Counted from the stretch's first letter, positions 52,541-62,383 are shown. The stretch: 64,000 bases of DNA from Herbiconiux ginsengi (GCF_900107435.1 NZ_FNPZ01000001.1:1088960-1152959); one strand, 5' to 3'. Translations and numbers: made by a program. The notes: generated by a model not told the origin, from the letters alone.

Positions 52541-53335
52541 GTGGGAATACTGGACAACTTCGAGAAGGGTCTCGAACGCGCCGTCAACGGCGCGTTCGCG
52601 AAGACCTTCCGCTCGGGGCTCCAGCCGGTCGAGATCTCTTCGGCGCTGAAGCGCGAGCTCGACACGAAGGCGGCGGTCGTGTCGCGCGATCGCATCCTCG
52701 TTCCGAACAGCTTCCGCGTGCTGCTCGCTCCCGGCGACTACCAGCGCATGACGGGCATCGGCCCGACACTCGTCGACGACCTGAACCAGATCGTGCAGCA
52801 GCACGCCGCGCAACAGGGCTTCCAGTTCGCCGGCGGTGTCACCATCGATCTCGTGAACGACCCGAAGCTGACCACCGGCGTCATCCAGATCGATTCGGCC
52901 AATGTTCAGGGGAACGTCACCTGGACGCCCGTGCTCGACATCGCGGGCCGACGGCATCCGATCACGAAATCGCGCACCATCATCGGCCGGGGCAGCGACG
53001 CCGACATCACGGTCGACGACACCGGAACCTCGCGTAAGCACGTGGAGATCCTGTGGGACGGCACGCACGCACAGGCCCGCGACCTCGGTTCCACCAACGG
53101 ATCCCAGCTGAACGGCCAGGCCTTCCAGCGCGCCAATCTCGAGCCCGACTCGGTCATCCAGATCGGCCGCACGAACATCGTCTTCCGCATCGTCCCCCAG
53201 TCGTCGAGCGGGTCACGCAACGCAGCCCCCGCTGCGACCGCGAGCGCCGCGCGGCCACAGAACGCGGCCCACAACCAACATCCGGCACACGACCCCAACC
53301 GCCCGCCCCTCGATCCCGGCGGATTCTGGCGGTAG
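52541..53335 (+). CDS. fhaA: FHA-domain protein FhaA (DUF3662)
   Basis: 264 aa from GTG 52541 with GGGAGA just upstream. N-terminal DUF3662 domain (residues 1-125, start GILDNFEKGLERAVNGAFAK), then an FHA domain (about 143-215) with IIGRGSDADITVDD, the SRKH phosphothreonine-binding motif and DLGSTNGSQLNG. The C-terminus is low-complexity Ala/Asn/Pro and ends in GGFWR. FhaA binds phosphorylated partners such as the MviN pseudokinase and is a PknA/PknB substrate that modulates peptidoglycan synthesis. First gene of the fhaA-fhaB-pstP-rodA-pbpA-pknA-pknB block. Confidence 0.94.
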   Translation: MGILDNFEKGLERAVNGAFAKTFRSGLQPVEISSALKRELDTKAAVVSRDRILVPNSFRVLLAPGDYQRMTGIGPTLVDDLNQIVQQHAAQQGFQFAGGVTIDLVNDPKLTTGVIQIDSANVQGNVTWTPVLDIAGRRHPITKSRTIIGRGSDADITVDDTGTSRKHVEILWDGTHAQARDLGSTNGSQLNGQAFQRANLEPDSVIQIGRTNIVFRIVPQSSSGSRNAAPAATASAARPQNAAHNQHPAHDPNRPPLDPGGFWR

Positions 53336-53344
53336 GGCGGCGAC

Positions 53345-53962
53345 ATGAGCGAACTCACCCTCCTCATCCTGCAGCTCGCCTTCCTGGCGCTGCTCTGGGT
53401 GTTCATCTTCATCGTGGTCTACGCGATGCGGTCCGATCTGTTCGGCCAGCGGGTCCGTCGACTCAAAGAGGCACCGGCGGGCGCGGCGGCCGGTGCCGGA
53501 GCGGGCCCCGGCGCATCCGGAGGCCCAGCGACACCGGGAGCAGGCATTCCCGCCGGCGTCGCGGCCGGCGGGGCAGCCGGCTCCGCTCCAGCGGCACCCG
53601 CCCCGAAGGTCCCCACCTTCGTTCCCGCCCCCGGCACCGAACTGAGCGGGCCGCCCCACGCCACCACGAGCAACGCCGGGCGCCTCGTCATCACCTCGGG
53701 TGCGAAGTCGGGCAGCGAGATCCCGCTCGGCACCGAGCCGCTCACCATCGGCCGCTCCTCCGATTCCAGCGTCGTCATCCGCGACGACTACACATCCACC
53801 CACCACGCCCGCCTCATGATCTGGGGCGACGAGTGGGTCATCCAGGACCTCGACTCGACCAACGGAACATTCCTCGACGGCCAGAGGGTCACCGCGCCGG
53901 TGCACATCCCTCTGAACACGCCCATCCGGATCGGCGCCACGAGCTTCGAGCTCCGGCGGTAG
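53345..53962 (+). CDS. fhaB: FHA-domain membrane protein FhaB (FipA-like)
   Basis: 205 aa. An N-terminal membrane helix (residues 4-28) is followed by a Gly/Ala/Pro linker (about 45-100) and a C-terminal FHA domain (about 112-205) with LTIGRSSDSSVVI, TSTHHARL and DLDSTNGTFLDG. In mycobacteria the homologue FipA links PknA-phosphorylated FtsZ to FtsQ and acts in division under oxidative stress. Seven nucleotides before it is the fhaA stop, and pstP follows after three, so it is in the operon. Confidence 0.92.
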   Translation: MSELTLLILQLAFLALLWVFIFIVVYAMRSDLFGQRVRRLKEAPAGAAAGAGAGPGASGGPATPGAGIPAGVAAGGAAGSAPAAPAPKVPTFVPAPGTELSGPPHATTSNAGRLVITSGAKSGSEIPLGTEPLTIGRSSDSSVVIRDDYTSTHHARLMIWGDEWVIQDLDSTNGTFLDGQRVTAPVHIPLNTPIRIGATSFELRR

Positions 53963-53965
53963 CCA

Positions 53966-55312
53966 GTGGCGATTGTGACCGTGAGCGCGGCCGTGTCCCA
54001 CGTTGGAAAGATCCGCTCCAACAACCAGGACTCGGGCTTCGCGGGCGAAACGCTCTTCGCCGTGGCCGACGGCATGGGCGGCCACGCCGGGGGAGACGTC
54101 GCCTCCGCGCTGGCGCTCAAGCGCCTGGCCGAGATCGACGGGCACTACAACTCCGCCGTCGACGCCGAATTCGCCCTGCAGGAGGCGATCGTCGCCGCGA
54201 ACGCGGTGCTCACCGAGACCGTCTACGAGCATCCGGAACTCACCGGCATGGGCACCACGCTCAGCGCCCTGGTGCGCGTCGGGCACAGCGTGGCCCTCGC
54301 CCACATCGGAGACTCCCGCGTCTACCGCCTGCGCGACGACGTGCTCACCCAGATCACCATCGACCACACCTTCGTGCAGCGCCTCGTCGACTCGGGACGC
54401 ATCACCCCCGAAGAGGCGAAGACCCACCCGCGCCGGAGCGTGCTGATGCGCGTGCTCGGCGATGTCGACGCCGCGCCCGAGGTCGACCTCCAGGTGATGG
54501 ACACGCGGCCCGGCGACCGCTGGATGCTCTGCTCCGACGGCCTGAGCGGTGTGGTCGAGCGCGACGACATCGAGAAGATCCTCAAGAACAACATCGCACC
54601 GAAGGATGCCGCGAACGCGCTGATCAAGGAGAGCCTCGACCACGGCGCTCCCGACAACGTGACCGTCGTCGTGGTCGACGTGCATCAGTCGTTCGAGTCA
54701 CCCGAGGCCACCCCGGTGATGGTGGGCTCGGCGGCCCAGCCCATCGCCTTCGAGAAGCCCGCGGGCCGGCGTCCGACGCGCATGACGGGCATCCCCGGCC
54801 TCCGCTTGCACCCGCGCGGCCCCGCCTCCACCGAACCGAGCCACTTCGAGCCCGAATCCGACGACTACCTCGACGAGCTGATCGAGGAGGACAGACGGCG
54901 CAGCCGACGGCGCAAGGTCACCTGGCTGGTGGGGGTGCTCGTCGTGCTGGCGCTGATCGCAGGCGGTCTCTACGCCGGCTATCGCTGGACCCAGACCCGC
55001 TACTACGTGGGCGAGTCCAACGGCACGGTGGCGATCTTCCAAGGAGTGCAGCAGACCGTCGGCCCGATGGCCCTCTCGCACGTGTTCCAGGAGACCGACA
55101 TCCCGACGGATGCGCTCCCTCCCTTCAACCAGCGGCAGGTCGAGAACACCATCAGCGCCGACTCGGTCACCGCTGCTCTGGAGATCGTGAAACGACTGAG
55201 CGACGCGGCTGCGTCGGGGGTGGCGGACAGCACCGACGGTGACGGCACGAGCACCGGCACACCGCCACCGACGCCCGGTCCGACGACCACTCCGAACGGA
55301 ACGGCGCCATGA
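53966..55312 (+). CDS. pstP: Ser/Thr protein phosphatase PstP (PP2C family)
   Basis: 448 aa from GTG 53966. The PP2C catalytic domain covers about 1-240: NQD at the start (SNNQDSGF), ADGMGGHAGGD for the metal pair, GTTLSALV and ALAHIGDSRVYRL, LCSDGLSGVV and APDNVTVVVVD. After a juxtamembrane linker, one membrane helix lies near 313-332 (VTWLVGVLVVLALIAGGL) and an extracellular domain of about 110 residues ends in a Pro/Thr tail. It reverses PknA/PknB phosphorylation. The stop overlaps the rodA start by four bases (ATGA). Confidence 0.95.
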   Translation: MAIVTVSAAVSHVGKIRSNNQDSGFAGETLFAVADGMGGHAGGDVASALALKRLAEIDGHYNSAVDAEFALQEAIVAANAVLTETVYEHPELTGMGTTLSALVRVGHSVALAHIGDSRVYRLRDDVLTQITIDHTFVQRLVDSGRITPEEAKTHPRRSVLMRVLGDVDAAPEVDLQVMDTRPGDRWMLCSDGLSGVVERDDIEKILKNNIAPKDAANALIKESLDHGAPDNVTVVVVDVHQSFESPEATPVMVGSAAQPIAFEKPAGRRPTRMTGIPGLRLHPRGPASTEPSHFEPESDDYLDELIEEDRRRSRRRKVTWLVGVLVVLALIAGGLYAGYRWTQTRYYVGESNGTVAIFQGVQQTVGPMALSHVFQETDIPTDALPPFNQRQVENTISADSVTAALEIVKRLSDAAASGVADSTDGDGTSTGTPPPTPGPTTTPNGTAP

Positions 55313-56721
55313 CGAACGCCACCGGTCCGTTGACGGCCCCGAACGCCGTGCCCGGCCCCGCGGCCGCCACCCCCGGCCGGGGCTTCCGCCGCATCCGGGT
55401 GCCTCAGAAACTCCGCAACCTCGAGCTCTTCCTGCTGCTGTTCGTGTGCGCCGTCAACGCCTTCGCGGTCGTGCTGGTGCAGTTCGGCGCTCTCGGCTAC
55501 GCCGACATGACCGTCTTCACCCTCGGCGCCGGGCTCGCCGTGCTCGTCTTCGGCATGCACGTCGCGCTGCGCTTCGTGGCCACCAACGCCGATCCGTTCA
55601 TCCTGCCGATCGCCGCGCTCTTGAACGGCATCGGCATCGCGGTGATCTACCGCATCGACATCGCCGAGAATCTCACCGGCTGGGAGAGCACGGCCGTGCG
55701 GCAGGTGGTCTGGAGCGGCGTCGCCATCGCGCTGGCGATCGGTGTCATCCTCGTCATCCGCAACCACCGGGTGCTGCAGCGCTACACCTACATCGCCATG
55801 TTCGTGGCCGCGGTCCTCCTGCTGCTGCCGATGCTGCCGGTGATCGGCCAGGAGATCAACGGGGCCCGCGTCTGGATCCACGTCGGCGCCTTCTCGTTCC
55901 AGCCCGGTGAGGTGGCGAAGATCGCCCTCGCCGTCTTCTTCGCCGGCTACCTGGTCTCGCGTCGCGACAGCCTGTCGATGGTCGGCACCAAGTTCTTAGG
56001 GCTGCGCTTCCCCCGTGCCCGCGACCTCGGGCCCATCCTGGTGCTGTGGGCGCTGTCGATGTCGGTCATCATCTTCCAGCGCGACCTCGGCACCGCGCTG
56101 CTCTACTTCGGCCTGTTCGTGGTGATGATCTACGTGGCCACGGGCCGCGCCAGCTGGGTGGTGCTCGGCGTCGGGCTCTTCCTCGCGGGCGGTGTCATCG
56201 CCGGTCAGGTGCTCACCTACGTCAACGACCGTTTCACCAACTGGCTGGATGCGTTCAATCCGGCCATCTACGACGAGGTCGGTGGCAGCTACCAGCTGGT
56301 GCAGGGCCTGTTCGGTCTGGCGAACGGCGGACTCATCGGCACCGGTCTCGGTCAGGGCCGTCCCGACATCACGCCTCTGGCGCAGAGCGACTACATCGTC
56401 GCCTCGGTCGGCGAGGAGCTCGGGCTGGCCGGTCTGTTCGCCATCTTCGCGCTCTACCTGCTCTTCATCTCGCGCGGCCTCCGGATCAGCTTCGCGGGGC
56501 AAGACGACTTCGGCCGCCTGCTCGGTGTCGGCCTCTCGTTCACCGTCGCGCTGCAGTGCTTCATCGTGATCGGCGGCGTCACCCGGGTCATCCCGCTCAC
56601 CGGTCTCACCACACCGTTCATGGCTGCCGGCGGCTCGTCGCTGGTGGCCAACTGGATCATCGTGGGCCTGTTACTGCGGCTCTCGGACACAGTTCGCAAT
56701 CAGCCAAGGCTGGTGATCTAG
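55309..56721 (+). CDS. rodA: SEDS-family peptidoglycan glycosyltransferase RodA
   Basis: 470 aa with about ten membrane helices. SEDS signatures are seen: INGARVWIHVGAFSFQPGEVAK near residue 183, the periplasmic loop with NPAIYDEVGGSYQLVQGLFG, and the closing GLTTPFMAAGGSSLVANWI. SEDS proteins polymerise glycan strands from lipid II; the partner class B PBP is the next gene, which matches the RodA/PbpA elongation pair. Coupled to pstP by ATGA and followed by pbpA after four nt. Confidence 0.95.
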   Translation: MTNATGPLTAPNAVPGPAAATPGRGFRRIRVPQKLRNLELFLLLFVCAVNAFAVVLVQFGALGYADMTVFTLGAGLAVLVFGMHVALRFVATNADPFILPIAALLNGIGIAVIYRIDIAENLTGWESTAVRQVVWSGVAIALAIGVILVIRNHRVLQRYTYIAMFVAAVLLLLPMLPVIGQEINGARVWIHVGAFSFQPGEVAKIALAVFFAGYLVSRRDSLSMVGTKFLGLRFPRARDLGPILVLWALSMSVIIFQRDLGTALLYFGLFVVMIYVATGRASWVVLGVGLFLAGGVIAGQVLTYVNDRFTNWLDAFNPAIYDEVGGSYQLVQGLFGLANGGLIGTGLGQGRPDITPLAQSDYIVASVGEELGLAGLFAIFALYLLFISRGLRISFAGQDDFGRLLGVGLSFTVALQCFIVIGGVTRVIPLTGLTTPFMAAGGSSLVANWIIVGLLLRLSDTVRNQPRLVI

Positions 56722-56725
56722 AGCC

Positions 56726-58177
56726 GTGACCCGAGAACTCAAGCGCGTGAGCATCGTGGTGTTCCTGATGTTCCTGGCCCTGTTCGCGTCGACCACCACG
56801 ATCCAGTTCTTCCAGGCCGACAACCTCGCCGGCGACGCCCGGAACGCCCGCACGATCTACGCCAGCTACGACACCGAGCGCGGCGCCATCCTGGTCGGCG
56901 GCCAGCCCGTGGCCGAGTCGGTGCCCACCGACGACGAGTACAAATATCAGCGGGTCTATCCGCAGGGTCCGCTCTACAGCGCGGTCACGGGCTACTACAC
57001 GCTCGGCCAGGGCTCGAGTCAGATCGAGCAGACCCTGAACGACTACCTCTCCGGCACCAGCGACTCCCAGTTCCTCGACTACCTGAACCGCCTGGTCACC
57101 GGACAGAACCCGCAGGGCGCCTCCGTCGAGCTGACGATCGATCCGGTGGTGCAGCAGGCCGCCTACGACGCGCTCGGCAGCTACCAGGGTGCGGTGGTCG
57201 CCATCGAGCCCTCCACCGGCCGTATCCTGGCCATGGTCTCCAAGCCCGATTTCGACCCGAACACCCTGGCCGTGCACGACACGCAAGCCGTGCTCGACAC
57301 CTATGACGCCCTGCTCGCGGCGCCCGGCGATCCGCTCATCAACAAGACCATCAACGACCTGAATCCGCCCGGGTCGACCTTCAAGATCGTCACCACCTCG
57401 GCGGCGCTGCAGAACGCGAACCTGCCGGTCGACCACACCGAACCGAACCTCGCCCGGTTCCCCCTGCCCGGCAGCGACCGCACCGTCAGCAACGCCGGCG
57501 GCGGCACCTGCGGTGGCGGCGACTCGGTCACGATCGCGACCGCGTTCATCCTCTCCTGCAACATCCCGATGGCCGAGCTCGGCGTGGAGATGGGCGAGCA
57601 GCCGCTGGCCGACATGGCGAAGGCCTTCGGTTTCGGCACCGAATTGACGGTGCCGATGGATGTCTCCACCAGCGTCTACCCCCGGGGGCTCGACGATGCG
57701 CAGCTCGCGCTCTCGGCCTTCGGGCAGGGCAGCGACGTGGCCACGCCCCTGCAGATCGCGATGCTCTCGGCCGCGGTCGCGAACGGAGGAAAACTGATGA
57801 CACCCAATCTGGTGGATGCCATCCAGGCGCCCGATCTCAGCCTGCTCGAGAGCTTCGAGGCGAAGGAACTGTCGACGCCTTTGACTTCTACAACGGCTTC
57901 GCAACTTTCGGATCTGATGGTGCAGGCAGTCGATAACGGCGCAGCGACTAATGCAAGAATAGACGGGGTCAGTGTGGCCGGTAAGACCGGAACCGCGGAG
58001 AACGGGGAGGGCGATCCCTACACCCTGTGGTTCACCGGTTTTGCGCCCGCAGACAACCCTCGGGTTGCCGTCGCAGTGGTCGTGGAAGATGGCGGTGGGT
58101 TGGGCCAGTCCGGTTCCGGAAACGAGTTGGCCGCACCGATCGCAAAACGAGTACTAGAGGCGGTGCTGAGTAAATGA
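56726..58177 (+). CDS. pbpA: class B penicillin-binding protein PbpA
   Basis: 483 aa from GTG 56726. An N-terminal membrane anchor (residues 7-28), a short pedestal domain, then the transpeptidase domain with GSTFK (Ser217, Lys220), SCN (277-279) and KTG (420-422). It lacks the C-terminal PASTA domains of FtsI-type actinobacterial PBPs, matching mycobacterial PbpA. It cross-links glycan made by RodA. The stop TGA is shared with the pknA start (ATGA), so PBP and kinase are translationally coupled. Confidence 0.95.
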   Translation: MTRELKRVSIVVFLMFLALFASTTTIQFFQADNLAGDARNARTIYASYDTERGAILVGGQPVAESVPTDDEYKYQRVYPQGPLYSAVTGYYTLGQGSSQIEQTLNDYLSGTSDSQFLDYLNRLVTGQNPQGASVELTIDPVVQQAAYDALGSYQGAVVAIEPSTGRILAMVSKPDFDPNTLAVHDTQAVLDTYDALLAAPGDPLINKTINDLNPPGSTFKIVTTSAALQNANLPVDHTEPNLARFPLPGSDRTVSNAGGGTCGGGDSVTIATAFILSCNIPMAELGVEMGEQPLADMAKAFGFGTELTVPMDVSTSVYPRGLDDAQLALSAFGQGSDVATPLQIAMLSAAVANGGKLMTPNLVDAIQAPDLSLLESFEAKELSTPLTSTTASQLSDLMVQAVDNGAATNARIDGVSVAGKTGTAENGEGDPYTLWFTGFAPADNPRVAVAVVVEDGGGLGQSGSGNELAAPIAKRVLEAVLSK

Positions 58178-59958
58178 GACCCACAGCAGGGGTGACCTTC
58201 GGTGGCCGGTACGAGCTGTCCAGTCGCATCGCGATCGGCGGCATGGGCGAGGTCTGGCAGGCCACCGACCTCGTGATCGGCCGCACCGTGGCGATCAAGA
58301 TCTTGAAAGACGAATACCTGGGCGACCCCGGGTTCCTCGAGCGTTTCCGCGCCGAGGCCCGGCACGCCGCCCTCGTCAACCACGAGGGCATCGCCAACGT
58401 CTTCGACTACGGCGAGGAGGAGGGCAGCGCCTACCTCGTGATGGAGCTCGTGCCCGGTGAAGCTCTCTCCACCATCCTCGAGCGCGAGCACGTGCTCTCG
58501 ACCGACCGCGTTCTCGACATCATCGCCCAGACCGCGCTGGCCCTGCAGGCAGCACACGCCGCCGGTCTCGTGCACCGCGACATCAAGCCGGGAAACCTGC
58601 TGATCACCCCCGACGGCCGGGTCAAGATCACCGATTTCGGCATCGCCCGCATCGCCGACCAGGTTCCGCTCACCGCAACCGGTCAGGTGATGGGCACGGT
58701 GCAGTACCTCTCGCCCGAGCAGGCGAGCGGCCAGCCCGCGTCGCCCACCACCGACATCTACTCGCTCGGCATCGTGGCCTACGAGTGCCTCGCCGGCAAG
58801 CGGCCGTTCTCGGGCGAATCGCAGGTCGCCATCGCGATGGCACAGATCAACGACACGCCGCCCGACCTGCCGGTCACGGTGGCCGAACCGGTGCGCAACC
58901 TCGTGCTCTCGTGCATCGCCAAGAAGCCCGAAGACCGCCCGTCCTCCACGGGCAATCTCGCGCGCGCCGCAATGGCGCTGCGCCGGGGCGACATCGCCTC
59001 CGCCGCGGCCGCGGTTCCGGCCGTACTCGGCAGCGAACCGTTGCCCCCCACCATGGCAACGCGCTTGATGCCGGCTCCCGGCGCCACGCAGGCCACCACT
59101 GTTCTCTCCACCCCGAACGGCGCGAACGGCAACGGTCTGGTTCCCCCGGCCACTCCGCCGTCGACGGATGCCGCGGAGGAGCCGAAGAAGCGCAGCCCCT
59201 GGACGTGGCCGCTCATCGTGCTGATCATCATCCTGGGTCTCGTGCTGATCGGCACCATCGTCGCGCTCGTCGTGCAGGCCAACGGCAACAGTGCGCCGGC
59301 GACCCCGAGCAGCAGCGCACCGACACCGACGCAGACCACGCCACCGCCGACGACCCCCACCCCGACGCCCACTCCGACGACCGTCGCGATCAGCGAGGCC
59401 GACCTCAAGGGCAAGACCTTCGACGAAGCGGCCCAGATCCTCTCCGACAAGGGTCTCAGCGCGAATAGGGTGCCGGGAAACGCCGCACCCGCGGCCGATA
59501 AGGTCGACGTGGTCTACCAGGCCACGCCGGTCGGCAACGTACCGAAGGGCACGACGATCGACCTCACGGTCTACACTGCCGTCATCACGCCCACTGCGCC
59601 GACGACCCCGGTGCAGTTCACCGGAACGACCAAGCCCACGGTGAGCGAAGACAACGCGGTTCCGGCCGGCGGCACCTTCGACGTGCAATGGTCGTCGTAC
59701 AGCTGCCCCTCCGGCACCACGCTCGACGGCTACACCCTCGAGGCCACCAACGCGACGGTGCCCACCGGCATCACGGGAACCACGGCGACCCTCACGGTCA
59801 CCGGCGCCGCAGGCGACAAGGTCGACGTGAAGTACAGCGTCACCTGTTCGGGCACGGCATCGGGCTTCTCCTCGGGCATGACCACGCAGCTGAACATCGT
59901 CACGCCGCCCACCAATGGCGCCGAGGGCGGCAACAGCGGCCCCGGCAACGGCAACTGA
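58174..59958 (+). CDS. pknA: Ser/Thr protein kinase PknA with PASTA and extra C-terminal domain
   Basis: 594 aa. Kinase domain about 12-265: glycine loop IAIGGMGEVW, VAIK (Lys42), HRDIKPGN (Asp136) and DFG (154-156), all intact. A membrane helix lies at about 343-368, followed by a Pro/Thr linker, one PASTA domain (about 400-470: LKGKTFDEAAQILSDKGL) and a further beta-rich domain to about 580, with two cysteines (YSCPSG, VTCSG) that could form a disulfide. Mycobacterial PknA has no PASTA domain, so this ectodomain is richer. It controls growth with PknB; both are reversed by PstP. Confidence 0.93.
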   Translation: MRPTAGVTFGGRYELSSRIAIGGMGEVWQATDLVIGRTVAIKILKDEYLGDPGFLERFRAEARHAALVNHEGIANVFDYGEEEGSAYLVMELVPGEALSTILEREHVLSTDRVLDIIAQTALALQAAHAAGLVHRDIKPGNLLITPDGRVKITDFGIARIADQVPLTATGQVMGTVQYLSPEQASGQPASPTTDIYSLGIVAYECLAGKRPFSGESQVAIAMAQINDTPPDLPVTVAEPVRNLVLSCIAKKPEDRPSSTGNLARAAMALRRGDIASAAAAVPAVLGSEPLPPTMATRLMPAPGATQATTVLSTPNGANGNGLVPPATPPSTDAAEEPKKRSPWTWPLIVLIIILGLVLIGTIVALVVQANGNSAPATPSSSAPTPTQTTPPPTTPTPTPTPTTVAISEADLKGKTFDEAAQILSDKGLSANRVPGNAAPAADKVDVVYQATPVGNVPKGTTIDLTVYTAVITPTAPTTPVQFTGTTKPTVSEDNAVPAGGTFDVQWSSYSCPSGTTLDGYTLEATNATVPTGITGTTATLTVTGAAGDKVDVKYSVTCSGTASGFSSGMTTQLNIVTPPTNGAEGGNSGPGNGN

Positions 59959-60034
59959 TCCACCTTCCTCCTCCCCTCCACCCGCACCCGAGCGACCAGA
60001 GACCTTTCCCGACATCGATCCAGGAGCAACAACA

Positions 60035-61735
60035 GTGACCGACGACAACCGTCTTCTCGCCGGGCGGTATCGCCTGGGCGAACTGATCGGCCGCGGCGGG
60101 ATGTCGAACGTGTACTCGGGCCGCGACGAGCGGCTCGGCCGCCAGGTCGCGATCAAGCTGCTCAAGTCATCGCTCGCCGGCGATCCGGTGTTCCGCACCC
60201 GTTTCCGTCAGGAGGCGCAGGCGGCGTCACGGATGGCGCACCCCACCATCGTGCGGGTGTTCGACGCCGGCGAAGAGCGTGTGGCGGAGCCGGGCGGCTT
60301 CGAAGGCGTCGTGCCGTTCATCGTCATGGAGTTCGTCGAAGGCAAGCTCCTCAAAGACGTGATCCGCGAGGGCCCGGTCGACTCGGCCGAGGCCATCCGC
60401 ATCACCGAGGGCATCCTCACCGCCCTGGAGTACTCGCACCGCGCGGGCGTCGTGCACCGCGACATCAAACCCGGCAACGTGATGATCACCCACGGCGGCC
60501 AGGTGAAGGTGATGGACTTCGGCATCGCGCGGGCGATCTCCGACTCGTCGGCCACCGTCGCACAGACCACCGCGATCCTCGGCACCGCGCAGTACTTCTC
60601 CCCCGAGCAGGCACGCGGCGAATCGGTCGACGCCCGCACCGACCTGTATTCCACCGGTGTGGTGCTGTTCGAGATGCTCACCGGGGAGCCGCCGTTCAAA
60701 GGCGAGACCCCGGTGGCCGTGGCCTATCAGCACGTGAGCGAGATGCCGGTCGCGCCGTCGAGCATCAACCCGATGGTGTCGCCCGCGATCGACCAGGTGG
60801 TGCTGCACGCACTCGCCAAAGACCGCTTCGCCCGATTCCAGAGCGCCGTGGAGTTCCGCACCGACCTCGAGATCGCCGGTGCCGGCCGAATCCCCTCGAA
60901 GCGCCTCCCGGCCGACGACTTCCAGTCCTCGCTGTTCGGCGCTCCACCGAGCCTCGCCCAGGGCACCGAAGCTGCGCTCACGCAGCTCGCCGGCGACGAC
61001 GAGTACGCGGTGCGCACGCAGTCGAGGCCTCCTGTGGTGTGGATCTGGGCGGGCATCGCCTCGGTGGCCGTCATCCTGGTGGCCATCGTGTTCTGGGTGC
61101 TCACCCTGCAGCCCACCGATGAGCTGCCCTCCGCGTCGCGCGAGATCCCGACCGTCACCGGCCAGACCTATGAGGCGGCGGATGCCACGCTGCAGCAGCT
61201 CGACCTGGTCACGGCACGGTTCGACGTCTACAGCGACACGATTCCGGCCGGCCAGGTGGTCGACACCGATCCCGGAACGGGCACCATCGTGAGCCCGGGA
61301 ACCGTGGTCAGCGTCAACGTCTCGCAGGGCAAGGAGGCGATCGCCGTGCCGAACCTGCAGAACATGAGCGCGACGGATGCTGCGAACGCCATCACCGCGG
61401 CGAAGTTCGTGGTGGGCCAGACCAACAAGGAGAATTCCGCCGACGTGCCGGCCGACGTCGTGATCCGCAGCGATCCTGCCTCCGGAACCCAGGCGCACGC
61501 CGGCGATACGATCAACATCTTCGTCTCGACCGGGATGGTGACGGTTCCGGATGTCGCCGGCCAGCCGATCGACGTCGCGAGCAGCTCCCTCACTCAGCTG
61601 CTCCTCGACGTGAAGGTGGAGCAGGATCCGGGGTGCAAGAGCGCCCCGTCGAATCCCGTGTCCACCCAGTCCATCGCTCCGGGCGACGCGCTGCAGAAGT
61701 CGGAGATCACCATCCGCTACTGCACCGGCGCGTAG
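60035..61735 (+). CDS. pknB: Ser/Thr protein kinase PknB with PASTA repeats
   Basis: 566 aa from GTG 60035 with AGGAG nine bases upstream; the longer frame to 59915 has no ribosome-binding site. Kinase domain about 8-275: GRGGMSNVY loop, AIKLLK (Lys41), HRDIKPGN (Asp near 143) and DFGIARA. Membrane helix about 333-357, then three PASTA domains (about 368-565; IPTVTGQTY, VPNLQNMSATDAANAI and VPDVAGQPIDVASSSL). PASTA domains bind muropeptides or lipid II. Last gene of the block, convergent with the trpG-like gene. Confidence 0.95.
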   Translation: MTDDNRLLAGRYRLGELIGRGGMSNVYSGRDERLGRQVAIKLLKSSLAGDPVFRTRFRQEAQAASRMAHPTIVRVFDAGEERVAEPGGFEGVVPFIVMEFVEGKLLKDVIREGPVDSAEAIRITEGILTALEYSHRAGVVHRDIKPGNVMITHGGQVKVMDFGIARAISDSSATVAQTTAILGTAQYFSPEQARGESVDARTDLYSTGVVLFEMLTGEPPFKGETPVAVAYQHVSEMPVAPSSINPMVSPAIDQVVLHALAKDRFARFQSAVEFRTDLEIAGAGRIPSKRLPADDFQSSLFGAPPSLAQGTEAALTQLAGDDEYAVRTQSRPPVVWIWAGIASVAVILVAIVFWVLTLQPTDELPSASREIPTVTGQTYEAADATLQQLDLVTARFDVYSDTIPAGQVVDTDPGTGTIVSPGTVVSVNVSQGKEAIAVPNLQNMSATDAANAITAAKFVVGQTNKENSADVPADVVIRSDPASGTQAHAGDTINIFVSTGMVTVPDVAGQPIDVASSSLTQLLLDVKVEQDPGCKSAPSNPVSTQSIAPGDALQKSEITIRYCTGA

Positions 61736-61744
61736 CGGGAGAGG

Positions 61745-62383
61745 CTACACAGCCCTCAGCAGCGGGTTCAGCTCGGCCGCCTTCGCCGGTGCATCCTCCA
61801 GGCCGGCGGTGGCCAGCCAGTTGCCGAGCATCTTGTAGCCGCCCTCGGTCAGCACGGACTCCGGGTGGAACTGCACCCCATAGATCGGCGCCGTCACGTG
61901 GCGTACTCCCATGATGACGCCGCCCTCGGTGCGCGAGGTCACCACGAGACTCTCGGGCACGGTGCCGTCGACCACGGCGAGCGAGTGGTACCGCGTGGCG
62001 GTGAAGCCGTCGGGCACACCGTCGTAGAAGGCGCTGTCGTCGTGGTGGATGACCGAGGTCTTGCCATGCATCAGCTCTTCGGCGTTCGTGACGGTGGCGC
62101 CGAGGGCCTCGGCGATCGCCTGGTGGCCGAGACACACACCGAGCAGCGGGGTGTTCGACTCGAGCGCCGCGAACACGACCGGGATCGAGACGCCGGCATC
62201 CGCGGGCTTGCCGGGGCCGGGGGAGAGAAGCACCGCGTCGTACTCCGCGATCGTGGCTGCCGCGTCGGACGCCTCGAAGGCGTCGTTGCGCACCACCGTG
62301 GTCTCCGCGCCCAGCTGCTGGAGGTAGCCGTTCAGCGTGTAGACGAAGCTGTCGTAGTTGTCGATCACCAGAACGCGCGTCAT
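61745..62383 (-). CDS. aminodeoxychorismate/anthranilate synthase component II (glutamine amidotransferase)
   Basis: 212 aa from ATG 62383, fixed by the ATGA overlap with the 53-aa gene; the longer frame is unsupported. Class I glutamine amidotransferase: LLGVCLGHQAI (Cys84) and GVQFHPESVLTEGG (His and Glu of the triad) near 178; IDNYDSFVYTL at the N-terminus is the TrpG/PabA signature. It supplies ammonia for anthranilate or 4-amino-4-deoxychorismate. No trpE/pabB is adjacent; in Actinobacteria the homologue next to pknB is a conserved neighbour, often annotated trpG. Which of the two roles applies cannot be decided here. Confidence 0.9.
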   Translation of the reverse strand: MTRVLVIDNYDSFVYTLNGYLQQLGAETTVVRNDAFEASDAAATIAEYDAVLLSPGPGKPADAGVSIPVVFAALESNTPLLGVCLGHQAIAEALGATVTNAEELMHGKTSVIHHDDSAFYDGVPDGFTATRYHSLAVVDGTVPESLVVTSRTEGGVIMGVRHVTAPIYGVQFHPESVLTEGGYKMLGNWLATAGLEDAPAKAAELNPLLRAV

